This document shows, one piece after another, positions 52,336-60,982 of a stretch of 64,000 nucleotides of DNA. The stretch covers positions 51,774 to 115,773 of the forward strand of contig JAEUKH010000008.1 in the NCBI GenBank assembly GCA_016792845.1, in the 5' to 3' direction. The stretch's first letter is position 1. Each line of letters begins with the position of its first letter. The stretch comes from Myxococcales bacterium (GTDB lineage: Bacteria; Myxococcota_A; Polyangia; Polyangiales; Ga0077539). Under the pieces are notes generated by a model that had not been told where the DNA came from, did not search any database, and worked only from the letters and a program-made list of their open reading frames with translations. The translations under genes were made by a program, and so were the position numbers.

Positions 52336-54393
52336 ATGAGCAGGTCGGCGGTGATTGAAGACGGGGCGACCTCTTGGCGTCGCGCGCTCATCGCATCGCA
52401 GTCTCAGGCCCTCACAGACCTCGCAGAGACCGGCGCCGCCGAGCTCGTGTTCGTACGCGCGAGCCGAAGCGCCGAGGCCGAACGGTTCTTTGATGAGTCG
52501 CTCAAGAGTGCTGCCAACGAAGGCTATGTCACGGCACGGGTGACGGTGCTCGAAGGGCGCGCGTTTGACGCCCTCGACCTCTTGGTGCGCGCTGTGATCC
52601 GCGCCCTGCAAGCGCCCGAGACCTCGGCTCTCAAGAGAGAGAGCCTCCGCGGTAACACGGGGCTCCTCGCGCTGCTCGACGTCTTTGCGGCCCGTCATGG
52701 GGCCGAGTCCGCGCTGCGCTTCGATCAAGGGCTGATCCTTCACGGCGCTGGCGGTGACCTGGTGACCCTGGCCCGCGCGTACCTCGGCCCCGGGGCGCGT
52801 CGCCGCGAAGCCCAGCGCATCGAAGCCTGGGTGGCGGGCACCGAGCTCGCGCGGAGCGATGAATCCTCGGCCCACGCGGCCCTCTCGGCGCGAACCGCGC
52901 GCCGGGCGCTCCGTGAGGTCTCGCAGCTCGTGCGGGTGCTCGGGTGGCGAGGCACCCTGGTGATCTTTGAACGCGCTGAAATCATCGCGAAATTTCCGCC
53001 AGGGCGCCGTGACGATGCGCTCACGGTGTTGCGCGAGCTGACCGACGACACTGACTCGGGGCGGGGGCTCGTGGCCACGCGTCTGGTGGTGTCTGCGAGT
53101 GACCTCTTCTTTGACGATGCGCGTGGCATCGCGCTCTTGCCGCCTCTCGCGTCACGGGTGCTCCCGGTGCCCGGGGTGTCGACCTGGCTCCCGGGCGGCC
53201 CTCACAACCCCCTGGTGACCCTCGACGCCAAGGGTGATCTCGGTAACGTGACGGCGCCTGTGAAGACCGCGACCACCGACGCTCCGCGCTTGTCTGCGCT
53301 GCGGGCGTTGCAGCGCGCGGCGCACGGGTTGCCGCCCACCGACCCGGTGGCGGCGATGAGCGTGGGGCACGAGGCCATCGACGCGACCTTGACCCGACTC
53401 TTCGAGCACGCCGCGATGCAGAGCTCGGTCTTTGCGTTGTTGGTTGGCGGCTATGGCACAGGCAAGAGCCATCTCTTGTCACACCTCGCGGCCCGCGCCC
53501 TCCATGATCGCCGCCCCGTCTTTCGGCTCTCGCTCGAACGAATGGACAACGACCTCGGGAGCCCCCAGCGCCACCTGCGGCGCATGCTCGATCAAGCGGT
53601 GCTCCCGCTGCCGGGCGGGCCCTCTCCGCTTGAACTTCTCACGCACTGGAGCCGCACGCCCGTGACGCTCTCGCGTGTGGTCGCGCGGGTGCATGCCCTC
53701 GCCGAGGCCGAGAGCGTGGCCTCTCCGGCGGCGAAGAAGCTGAGGCTCCAGCTCCAGCGTACGCGCAATTTCGGCCCCGTGATCGAGAGCTATCTCGGCG
53801 CCGCAGAGATCGTCGAGAAGCCCTCGAACCCGAACTACCGCCACGACGCCTATCACCGCATGATGCTCTGGTGCACCTTGCTCGAAGAGATTGAAGGGTG
53901 TCAGGGGCCGGTGGTCATCATCGATGAGGCCGAGAACCTCTTCCGCGGCGGCAACACCCGCGCGACCCGCCGCACGGCCCTGCGCTCGCTCTCTTTTTAT
54001 TGCGGCGGTGCTCTGCCGAGTGCTTGCGTCGTGATGGCGGTGACCCCCGACGCCCTCGACGCGCTCAGGGCCGAAGCGGGTGAGCTCCTCAACGACGTGA
54101 GCGAACAGCGCACGGTGCTGGCCGTCGAAGATGCGGCGATGTTTCGTCGGCGCCTGGTGATGTTGAAGCCGCTCGAAGTACCCGCGCTCACGCGGGGCAT
54201 GTTGAGCACGCTGGCCTTTCGCGTGCGCGAGGTTCACCAGAGCGTGCGCGGCCCGGTCGACGACGTCGGCTGGTCGAGCTTCGTCTTCGACCTCGTGGCG
54301 AGCGACCTGGCGCCGCGCGGGGTGCTGCGCGCCGTGGTCGAGCGCCTCGAAGGCGCGTGGTGGCGGCGACGCCTGAGCGCGACGGGGCTCTAA
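52336..54393 (+). CDS. stand-alone BrxD-like twin ATPase (BREX_ATP-bind/DUF2791)
   Basis: 685 residues. The C-terminal half carries a P-loop GGYGTGKS at 371-378 and Walker B VVIIDEAENLF at 526-536, with SFYCGGALPSACVVMAVTPDALDAL, the pattern of BrxD/DUF2791 ATPases. The N-terminal half repeats the architecture in degenerate form: RASRSAEAERFF replaces the P-loop near 41 and LVIFERAEII the Walker B near 208, followed by TRLVVSASDLFF. No other BREX gene (methylase, PglZ, BrxL) is near. Codons are less biased than neighbours in places. Convergent with the ABC gene, 4-base tail overlap. Function unknown; possibly defence or DNA-protein remodelling. Confidence 0.65.
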   Translation: MSRSAVIEDGATSWRRALIASQSQALTDLAETGAAELVFVRASRSAEAERFFDESLKSAANEGYVTARVTVLEGRAFDALDLLVRAVIRALQAPETSALKRESLRGNTGLLALLDVFAARHGAESALRFDQGLILHGAGGDLVTLARAYLGPGARRREAQRIEAWVAGTELARSDESSAHAALSARTARRALREVSQLVRVLGWRGTLVIFERAEIIAKFPPGRRDDALTVLRELTDDTDSGRGLVATRLVVSASDLFFDDARGIALLPPLASRVLPVPGVSTWLPGGPHNPLVTLDAKGDLGNVTAPVKTATTDAPRLSALRALQRAAHGLPPTDPVAAMSVGHEAIDATLTRLFEHAAMQSSVFALLVGGYGTGKSHLLSHLAARALHDRRPVFRLSLERMDNDLGSPQRHLRRMLDQAVLPLPGGPSPLELLTHWSRTPVTLSRVVARVHALAEAESVASPAAKKLRLQLQRTRNFGPVIESYLGAAEIVEKPSNPNYRHDAYHRMMLWCTLLEEIEGCQGPVVIIDEAENLFRGGNTRATRRTALRSLSFYCGGALPSACVVMAVTPDALDALRAEAGELLNDVSEQRTVLAVEDAAMFRRRLVMLKPLEVPALTRGMLSTLAFRVREVHQSVRGPVDDVGWSSFVFDLVASDLAPRGVLRAVVERLEGAWWRRRLSATGL

Positions 54394-55427
54394 CGCTCGG
54401 CGGCGCTGGCCCCGATGGCCTTGCGCACGAAGAGGTCTTCGAGCTTCTCGCGGCGCTGGGTGACCGAGAGCACGGGCACCCCCGCGTCGAGGCTCGATCG
54501 CAACACCCGCTGCGCCTGGGCCTCGCCGGTGACGGTGACCATCCAGTGGGCCTTGTAGACTTCGAGGGTCGCGCCCTCGACGGCTTTGATGGCCTCTGCG
54601 AGCGCGTCGTCGCCCATCGCGAGCTCGATCTCGACGGCCCGCACCTCGCGGCCGAGCAGCGCGTCGAGGCGACCGTACGCCGCGAGCTCGCCGCGGTTTA
54701 CGATCGCGACGCGGTCGCACAACAGTTCGACGTCGCTCAAAATGTGAGAGCTGAACATCACCGTGCGGCCCCGCTCGCGCTCCGACAGAATGAGGTCTCT
54801 GACCTCCTTGCGGCCGATGGGGTCGAGACCCGTCATCGGCTCGTCGAGAATCAAGAGCTCGGGGTCGCCCAAGAGCGCCTGGCCGAGACCCGCGCGCTGC
54901 AACATGCCCTTCGAGAAGCCGCGGAGCGGGCGGTCGATCACCGAGCCGAGGCCCACACGGCGCAAAATGTCGACGGTCTGCGAGGCCCGCTCGGCGGCCG
55001 AGAGGCCCATGAGGCGACCCATGAGATCCATGATCTCGCGGGGGCTAAGATACTGATAAAGATAAGGGTTTTCAGGTAGATAGCCGACGCGGGCGCGGGC
55101 CTCCGGGCGCTCCCCCGAGAGGCCGAAGAGCTTCACCGTGCCCGCCGTAGGGAAGATGAGCCCCAAGAGGCACTTGATGGTGGTGGTCTTGCCCGCGCCA
55201 TTGGGCCCAAGAAAGCCGAAGATCTCGCCCCGGCGGACGTCGAAGCTCACGCCCCGGATGGCCTCGACCACCTTGTGGATCTTCTCGCCCCAAGGGCGGC
55301 CCGCGGTGGCCCGTTCGAGCCACGAGGGGGGCGCCCCGGGGAGCCGCGGCGCCGTGCGAATGAAGCCCGTCGAGAAGGTCTTGACGAGGTTCTCGACCTC
55401 GATCACCCGCGGGGCCTCGGCGCTCAC
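54390..55427 (-). CDS. ABC transporter ATP-binding protein
   Basis: 345 residues. Walker A FLGPNGAGKTTT, Q-loop YLPENPYLYQYL, signature GFSKGMLQRAGLG, Walker B LLILDEPMTGLDP and H-loop FSSHILSDV. The form is the ABC-2 exporter class (CcmA/NatA-like). An N-terminal insert of about 30 residues (PRLPGAPPSWLERATAGRP) lies before the nucleotide site and the C-terminal 90 residues form a regulatory extension. GTG 55427 overlaps the aminotransferase stop (GTGA). No permease gene adjoins: downstream is a convergent gene. Confidence 0.9.
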   Translation of the reverse strand: MSAEAPRVIEVENLVKTFSTGFIRTAPRLPGAPPSWLERATAGRPWGEKIHKVVEAIRGVSFDVRRGEIFGFLGPNGAGKTTTIKCLLGLIFPTAGTVKLFGLSGERPEARARVGYLPENPYLYQYLSPREIMDLMGRLMGLSAAERASQTVDILRRVGLGSVIDRPLRGFSKGMLQRAGLGQALLGDPELLILDEPMTGLDPIGRKEVRDLILSERERGRTVMFSSHILSDVELLCDRVAIVNRGELAAYGRLDALLGREVRAVEIELAMGDDALAEAIKAVEGATLEVYKAHWMVTVTGEAQAQRVLRSSLDAGVPVLSVTQRREKLEDLFVRKAIGASAAER

Positions 55428-56590
55428 GCGAAGACCTCGACCCCGAGGGCCCAACCCGCCTCGCGCCGAAGCGCGTCGAGGATTTGCGCGACCTCGGCCT
55501 CGCCGAGCAGCGGGTGCAGAGGCACCGCCACGCCGCCGTCGACCACCGCCTCGGCCACCGGGAAGCGCCGCACGCCGTTCACCGCGAAGCGCGCAAACTG
55601 CGGCAAACGGTGCAGGGCGTAGCTCAGAATGCCGGCCTCGACCCCTTGGGCCCGCAGCGCCGCGAGGAGCGCGTCTCGGGCCCCCCGACGGTCGCCCGCG
55701 AAGGGGCCCGTGCGCGGCGCCGGGAGCACAAACCCGAGGGTCTGATGGTTGACCGTCGCGCCCTGCGGAGCGCGCTGCCACGCCAACGCGAGGCCCGACT
55801 GAAACACCTCGGCCAGCGCCCGCCGCCGCGCGAGGATGGTCTCAAGCTTCTGCATCTGCGCCACCCCGAGGGCCGCGTGGAGCTCGCTGAGCCGCGCATT
55901 GGGCCCCGCCGCGCGAAACACCCCAGGGCTGTGCTGCCCGTGGTTGCGCAGGGCCTGAACCCGCTCGGCGCGCAACGCGTCGCGGGTGAGCACCATGCCG
56001 CCTTCGCCTGTGGTGATGACCTTGCGCGGGTGAAACGAGTACGTCGCCACGTCGCCCAAGAGGCCGCAGGCGACCCCGTCGAGGCTCGAACCCAACGCGC
56101 ACGCCGCGTCTTCGATGAGGTCGACGTCGCGGGCCCGGGTGCGCAACCCAGGCACGTCAGCCGGAACGCCGAACTGGTCGATGGCGATGATGGCCCGGGT
56201 GCGCGGCGTGAGCGCCTCTTCGACGGCCTTCACGTCGACGCACCAGGTGTGCGGGTCGATGTCGACCAACACCGGCGTGGCGCCCCGCAAGATGGCCGCA
56301 TGACCGGGCGAGGGCCAGGTCACCGCGGGCACGATCACCTCGTCGTCGGTGCCGACGCCCACGCGGTCGCCGCAGGGGGTGGTGGCCAGGGCGAGCTCGA
56401 GCGCCACCGTGCCGTTGGTGACCGCCAGGCAGGTGAGCCCAGACGAGGCCGTCGAGGCGCTCAGCGCACGCGCCACCGAGGCCTCGAAGGCCGCGACCTC
56501 GGCGCCCTGAACGAGCATCCCCGAGGCGATCACCCGCGCGCTGGCCTGAAGCTCGGCGTCGTCAAAGAAAGGCCGTGTGAGTCGGATCAC
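55424..56590 (-). CDS. DegT/DnrJ/EryC1/StrS aminotransferase
   Basis: 388 residues, PLP-dependent amino-sugar transaminase. AVTNGTVALELALATTP, VIVPAVTWPSPGHAAILRG, DLIEDAACALGSSLDG and the cofactor lysine in TYSFHPRKVITTGEGGMVLT are all present; NHGQHSPGVFRAAGPNARLSELHAALG follows. GTG at 56590 (MIRLTRPFFDD) has the classic N terminus, while upstream in-frame sequence is shadow. Product likely feeds a glycan. Its coupling to an ABC-2 type ATPase suggests export of the finished glycan. Confidence 0.92.
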   Translation of the reverse strand: MIRLTRPFFDDAELQASARVIASGMLVQGAEVAAFEASVARALSASTASSGLTCLAVTNGTVALELALATTPCGDRVGVGTDDEVIVPAVTWPSPGHAAILRGATPVLVDIDPHTWCVDVKAVEEALTPRTRAIIAIDQFGVPADVPGLRTRARDVDLIEDAACALGSSLDGVACGLLGDVATYSFHPRKVITTGEGGMVLTRDALRAERVQALRNHGQHSPGVFRAAGPNARLSELHAALGVAQMQKLETILARRRALAEVFQSGLALAWQRAPQGATVNHQTLGFVLPAPRTGPFAGDRRGARDALLAALRAQGVEAGILSYALHRLPQFARFAVNGVRRFPVAEAVVDGGVAVPLHPLLGEAEVAQILDALRREAGWALGVEVFA

Positions 56591-56645
56591 GGCGCGAACA
56601 GTACAGCCCCCGCGGGGCAGCGTGGTAGGTTTTGCGGGCTCGTCG

Positions 56646-57212
56646 ATGGCCCGCTCTCGCACGATCTTCGCCGCGGCCCTCGGGCTCGCGCTCGCCCAAG
56701 CCGCGCCCCGCCCCGCGCACGCCTACCCTCAATGGACCGCCAACGCCACCATGGGCTTCGGCCGCGTCTTCGGCCCCGCCCCGCGGCGCGAGTGGGTCTT
56801 CACCATGGGCCTGCGCGGCGACGTCACCTTCGGTCGGCGCACGCCCTTCGCGTGGCGCGCGGGGCCCTTCCTCGCCTTCCGCACCGATGATTTCGTCTCG
56901 ATGTCGGCGGCCGCAGGGGCGGTGCTCCAGGTGCCGGTGTCACCGACCTTTCCGATGGTGTTCTCGCTGGGGGGCGTGAGCGATGTGCTGCCCGAGACCC
57001 AACGCGCGCGGCGTTACGGCGTCTTGGGGCGCCTCTGGTGGGGCTCGCGCTCGCTCAACTACCACCGCGACTACGGCATGAGCGTCGGATTGTGGTGTGA
57101 AATCAGACACTTCACCAACGAAGGGAGCACCGACGTGGTGCTCGGCGTCGACGGCGATCTGGCCTTCATGTCGCTCCCGGTGGTGATGCTGTACGAGGCC
57201 ATCAGGCGGTAG
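56646..57212 (+). CDS. hypothetical outer-membrane/periplasmic protein
   Basis: 188 residues. Signal peptide MARSRTIFAAALGLALAQAA with cleavage near PAHA-YPQW. The mature part is strand-rich with Gly/aromatic pairs (NATMGFGRVFGPAP, AWRAGPFLAFRTDDFVSM, RLWWGSRSLNYHRDYG), resembling a small barrel. No family identified. Divergent from the aminotransferase by 55 bases and 33 bases upstream of the next lipoprotein, which may be cotranscribed. Confidence 0.65.
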   Translation: MARSRTIFAAALGLALAQAAPRPAHAYPQWTANATMGFGRVFGPAPRREWVFTMGLRGDVTFGRRTPFAWRAGPFLAFRTDDFVSMSAAAGAVLQVPVSPTFPMVFSLGGVSDVLPETQRARRYGVLGRLWWGSRSLNYHRDYGMSVGLWCEIRHFTNEGSTDVVLGVDGDLAFMSLPVVMLYEAIRR

Positions 57213-57245
57213 CCACGCCGAGCGATTTGAGTATCCTCGGCGCCC

Positions 57246-59201
57246 ATGAAGACGGGTGCAGGCACGATGTGGCGGCTGGTGTGGCTCTCAATGGGCGTGT
57301 TGGCGTGTTCGTCGACGCCCGCGCCGGCCCCCGCGGTAGCGCCTCCGCCGCCCAGCGTCGCCGCGGCGGCCGCCGAGGTCGCGCCTGACCTGAGCCCCGT
57401 GGGCCTCCCGGCGCACAGCCTCGCAACGCTGCGGGTGGGCCCCTTGCGCGCGCTGAGCGCGAACGTGGGCCAGCACCTCGGGCTCGGCGAAGTGCTGAGC
57501 GAAGCGCTGGTCGAGGCGCTCCCCTCGATGACCGGCGACGACGAGGCGGTGGCCCGGGCCATCGACCTCGACGCGCCCGTTGACGCCCTGGTGACCCTGC
57601 CGCGTCGGCGCGCGTATGTGACCATGGCCTTCGGCACGGGCTTGTACGGCCGCACCCGCGCCGCCCTCAGCGACGGGCACCACCTTGAGGCCTTCGGCGG
57701 CCCGAGCTTCGCGGCCCAACGCATCGCCCGCACGGTGGCCTCGATCGACCGCAGCCCGATGGTGCTCGCCGCGGCGCCGCAGCCCGCGGGCGGGGCGCGC
57801 CTCGTCGTGCACGAGCGGCCCATCGACGACGTCGAGGCCTTTCAGCCGACGGTGGGGTACCTCACGCGCACCCTCGCGATGCAGCCCTTCTCGGCCCAAG
57901 GGGGCGACATCCAGGCCGAGCTTCACCTCGAGCATTTTCGCGCGGCCTACCTCAACGACCTCACGCAGTTTCGCGACAACGCCGTGCGCGAAGCGGGCGC
58001 GGTGACCGACCCCAACAACCCCGCGTTCACCGAGTCGTGGCAAGGCTGGATCCGCGATTTTACCAGCACTCTGCCCGCGATCTTGACCGAGCTGACGCGG
58101 GTCAACGGCGCGGTGCGCTTGCCCGAGGCGCGGGTGCAGCTCGAAGCCAACGCGACCCTGCACGCGCCCACGGCGCCGCTCGTGCGGCAGTTTCTTGAGG
58201 CGAGCCAAGGCCAGGCGGTGCCCACTGAGCTGCTCGAAAGGCTCCCCGCCGGGGGGTATCTGTACGGCGCCAGCGCCCTCTCGCTCGCGCCCTTTCGCGC
58301 GCTCTTGAACCTCGGCCCCGCCCTGGTTTCGCGGGCGTTGGTGACCCGCACCCGGCTCAGCGCCGACGACTCGACCGCGCTCCGCACCTCGCTCACGGCG
58401 CTCTTCGCGCAAGAGCGCGTCGCCACCGCGGTGACCCTCGGCGCCGACGAGCAAGGCCGCCCGTGGAGCGTGTCGCTCTTTCAGATCACCACGCCGCCCG
58501 CGCAGTTTGTAGCCAACGTGCGGGCGGTGATCGCGGCGATGCGGCGCCCCGGGGTGGTGCGGGCCGCCCGCGCCGAGCAACAGTTTGACCCCATGACGTG
58601 GCAGGTCGCGCCCGGGGCCGGGTTGCCGCCGGGGGCGCTCCTCGTGCGCGTGCCTACGAACCAGAACCTCTTCAGCCTTGAGCGGTGGCTCGAGACGGCC
58701 ACGCAGAGCACGCCCAATCGCGCCACCGCGAGCCAGCCCGCGCCGGGGACGACCCCGCGCACGACCCCGGGCACGACCCCGGGCACAACCCCGAGGGCGC
58801 CCGCGCAGGGGGCCGCCGGGGGGCGCAACGCCGCCACCGTCGAGGTGATGCTCGTCCCCGACGGACAGCGCCTCTGGTGGGTCATGGGCGCCGACGCCCG
58901 CGCCCGCTATCGCCTGGCCAGCGCGGCCCACCCTGCGCCGGTCACCCTCGGCGCCCCGGGTGACGCCGTGCGGGGCGTCGTGGCCGTGATGCCCGCCGCC
59001 GTGGCCGAGTTCAACCGCAGCAACGGCCGTATGTTTCGCCTCCTCAACGACGCCGTCACCCGCGCCGGAGAGGGCGGCCGAGCGCCCTCGATCCTCCGTC
59101 TTGCCATCGCAGAGAACGGCGAAGACCGTGAGTTCCGTTGGTCGTTCGATGTGCCCTCTCAAGCGATCGCGGTGTTCGCCCAATCGTTTCAGCAGCGCTG
59201 A
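57246..59201 (+). CDS. large hypothetical lipoprotein
   Basis: 651 residues. Signal ends MGVLACSST, a lipobox with Cys near 21, then a Pro/Ala linker (PAPAPAVAPPPPSVAAAAAE). The rest alternates helical blocks and hydrophobic strands without known domain; it contains ITTPPAQFVANVRAVIAAM and a tandem PGTTPRTTPGTTPGTTP linker near 495 separating a smaller C-terminal domain (EVMLVPDGQRLWWVMGADA). Few cysteines. Probably an outer-membrane-anchored periplasmic protein. ATG 57246 or the later ATG at 57267. Confidence 0.68.
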   Translation: MKTGAGTMWRLVWLSMGVLACSSTPAPAPAVAPPPPSVAAAAAEVAPDLSPVGLPAHSLATLRVGPLRALSANVGQHLGLGEVLSEALVEALPSMTGDDEAVARAIDLDAPVDALVTLPRRRAYVTMAFGTGLYGRTRAALSDGHHLEAFGGPSFAAQRIARTVASIDRSPMVLAAAPQPAGGARLVVHERPIDDVEAFQPTVGYLTRTLAMQPFSAQGGDIQAELHLEHFRAAYLNDLTQFRDNAVREAGAVTDPNNPAFTESWQGWIRDFTSTLPAILTELTRVNGAVRLPEARVQLEANATLHAPTAPLVRQFLEASQGQAVPTELLERLPAGGYLYGASALSLAPFRALLNLGPALVSRALVTRTRLSADDSTALRTSLTALFAQERVATAVTLGADEQGRPWSVSLFQITTPPAQFVANVRAVIAAMRRPGVVRAARAEQQFDPMTWQVAPGAGLPPGALLVRVPTNQNLFSLERWLETATQSTPNRATASQPAPGTTPRTTPGTTPGTTPRAPAQGAAGGRNAATVEVMLVPDGQRLWWVMGADARARYRLASAAHPAPVTLGAPGDAVRGVVAVMPAAVAEFNRSNGRMFRLLNDAVTRAGEGGRAPSILRLAIAENGEDREFRWSFDVPSQAIAVFAQSFQQR

Positions 59202-59257
59202 CATTTTGACAACCGCGGCCTTGTGAGCTGCACCTACATGGTGGTACAGAGCCCCCC

Positions 59258-60295
59258 ATGCTGAAGCGGCTTCGTTGGTCGGGCGTGTTGGTGGTCTCGA
59301 TGGGGCTCTTGTCGGGCTGTCTTGCGGCCGACGACGAGTCGTTCTCAGAGTCGAACGGCACCGACGATCTCGAGCTCGGTGAGACCGTCGAAGAGTCTGG
59401 CTCGCGCGACCCGCGCACCTGGCAGAACGCGCTCCGGTGCAAAGAGATCCCGAGCCTCCCGGCGCTTCAGCGGCCTGAGATTGTGGTGTCGCTCGACGGG
59501 TTGACCCTGCACCTCCGCGACCGGGCGGGGGGCTACGACCGGGTGTTCCCCATCGGGCCGGGCGCGCTTGAGAACGGGCGTTCGCTGACGCCGACGAGCG
59601 ACATGGCGCCGAACGGTGTGTTCTACACGGGCAGCAACACCACCGAGACCCCCGACAACGTGTGGTCGTACTACATGCCCTGTCGCATCTGGCACGACGA
59701 CCGCGGCGTGCGCACGCCGGTCTTCGCGGGGCTGCCCTTCATCCGCCTCGCGGGCCCTCCGACGGCGGGGTACGGTATCCACGGCCCCATCGACAACTTC
59801 ACCGCCACGAACGGCGGCTCGCTCCGTCGCGGCTTCGTCTCGCACGGCTGCGTGCGCATGCGCGCCGAAGACATCGTCGAGGTGTACGCCCGTATTCGCG
59901 GCCGCGCGCGCACGCCGGTGAAGATTCAGCAGGCCGTCGAGCGGGCCCAAGACGGCAACGCCATCGACCTGCCCCAGCGCTGGGTGGGCAGCGAGTGCAC
60001 CCAGAACAGCGACTGCAATTTCACCAACGGGGTGTGTCGCATCGCGAGCGGTCAGACCCGCGGCACCTGCACCCTGCCGTGCACCATGTCGTGCCCCGAC
60101 CGCGCCGGCGAGGCGACCACCTTCTGCGTGCCTGACACCGCCGCCGGGGCGATGTCGCGCGGCATGTGCGTGCCCATGGCCACGGGCGTGTTCAACAACA
60201 GCTGCGCGCGCTACGCGGGGCGCCTCACCCTCGCCCGCAACGTCGCGCGGCCCGACAACAGCGCCCGCACCGACGTGTGTCGCCCGGCCAACTGA
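59258..60295 (+). CDS. L,D-transpeptidase (YkuD) lipoprotein with Cys-rich C terminus
   Basis: 345 residues. Lipobox LLSGC (Cys21). A YkuD domain spans about 73-215: EIVVSLDGLTLHLRD, TPTSDMAPNGVFYTGS and the catalytic motif GYGIHGPI (His175) with SHGCVRM (Cys198). The enzyme forms 3-3 crosslinks or links proteins to peptidoglycan. The C-terminal 90 residues carry eight cysteines (ECTQNSDCNFTNGVCR, TCTLPCTMSCPD), a module rarely fused to YkuD, perhaps for attachment or sensing. Isolated promoter upstream; next gene follows after 7 bases. Confidence 0.9.
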   Translation: MLKRLRWSGVLVVSMGLLSGCLAADDESFSESNGTDDLELGETVEESGSRDPRTWQNALRCKEIPSLPALQRPEIVVSLDGLTLHLRDRAGGYDRVFPIGPGALENGRSLTPTSDMAPNGVFYTGSNTTETPDNVWSYYMPCRIWHDDRGVRTPVFAGLPFIRLAGPPTAGYGIHGPIDNFTATNGGSLRRGFVSHGCVRMRAEDIVEVYARIRGRARTPVKIQQAVERAQDGNAIDLPQRWVGSECTQNSDCNFTNGVCRIASGQTRGTCTLPCTMSCPDRAGEATTFCVPDTAAGAMSRGMCVPMATGVFNNSCARYAGRLTLARNVARPDNSARTDVCRPAN

Positions 60296-60302
60296 GCCCG
60301 CC

Positions 60303-60947
60303 TTGCACGCCGTCGCGCTGCGCACGCCGCCGCTGCCGCTGCTGGTTCGCCCCGAGACTTTTGATGGCTTCGCATGGTGCGAGAGCCGCACCCTCGGGTG
60401 GCGCGCGCCCGCGCCGGTGATCGTCAACGCCTTCGAAGACACCCTACCGCTGCGCATGGCCTTCGTCTTCGAGGCACCCTTCGCGCCGCTGCCCGCGGAG
60501 TACGCCTGGCTCCACACGGGCCGCGATCAGGCCGCCGCGGTGGGCCTCGACGACACCGCGCTCGCCCTCGCGCCCTACGCCCTCGATGACGCCACCGACC
60601 TCCTCTGGGCCCATCGGCGCCCCCCCGCTGAGGTCTTCTCGCTCGTCGCCGACAACCTCAACGCGGTGTTCTGGGCGCTGCACGATTGGTCACATTTTCA
60701 CAACCACGGCGACTTCACCGACCGGGTCAGCACCGAGCTCCAGTGCGACGCCGCGGCCCTCGTGTGGCTCTATCTCAACCGCAACGCCCTCGTCATCGAC
60801 GCCCCCACCTGGGAGCGCTACCGCCAAGACGCCCTCGACAACCACCTCAAGCTCAGGGCCCTCGAACCCGACAGCCCCTGCGGCCCGCCCCGCTGCCTCG
60901 AAGACCCCGCCTGGCTCAAACAGCTCGCCGACGCCCTGGCAATGTAA
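60303..60947 (+). CDS. hypothetical protein
   Basis: 214 residues from a TTG at 60303. No signal peptide; rich in aromatic residues: TFDGFAWCESRTLGW, WALHDWSHFHNHGDF (a His cluster that could bind a metal), VWLYLNRNALVID. No family recognised. The sequence ends LADALAM with the TAA lying inside a 19-bp palindromic repeat, so the true C terminus may have been changed by the repeat. Probably cotranscribed with the L,D-transpeptidase. Confidence 0.6.
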   Translation: MHAVALRTPPLPLLVRPETFDGFAWCESRTLGWRAPAPVIVNAFEDTLPLRMAFVFEAPFAPLPAEYAWLHTGRDQAAAVGLDDTALALAPYALDDATDLLWAHRRPPAEVFSLVADNLNAVFWALHDWSHFHNHGDFTDRVSTELQCDAAALVWLYLNRNALVIDAPTWERYRQDALDNHLKLRALEPDSPCGPPRCLEDPAWLKQLADALAM

Positions 60948-60982
60948 ACATTGTCAACATTTAATGTAGACGGTGTGAACAT
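60942..60982. repeat. two 19-bp palindromic motifs between convergent genes
   Basis: ATGTAAACATTGTCAACAT (60942-60960) and ATGTAGACGGTGTGAACAT (60964-60982), separated by 3 bases. They share inverted TGTNAACAT half-sites with copies at 23184 and 62243. The first contains the stop codon of the plus-strand gene; the second touches the TGA of the minus-strand lipoprotein. Confidence 0.7.

Noticed and set aside
52336..54393. A BREX defence island
   Set aside because: No methylase, PglZ, BrxC or BrxL gene nearby; only one BrxD-like protein, so not called a defence system.
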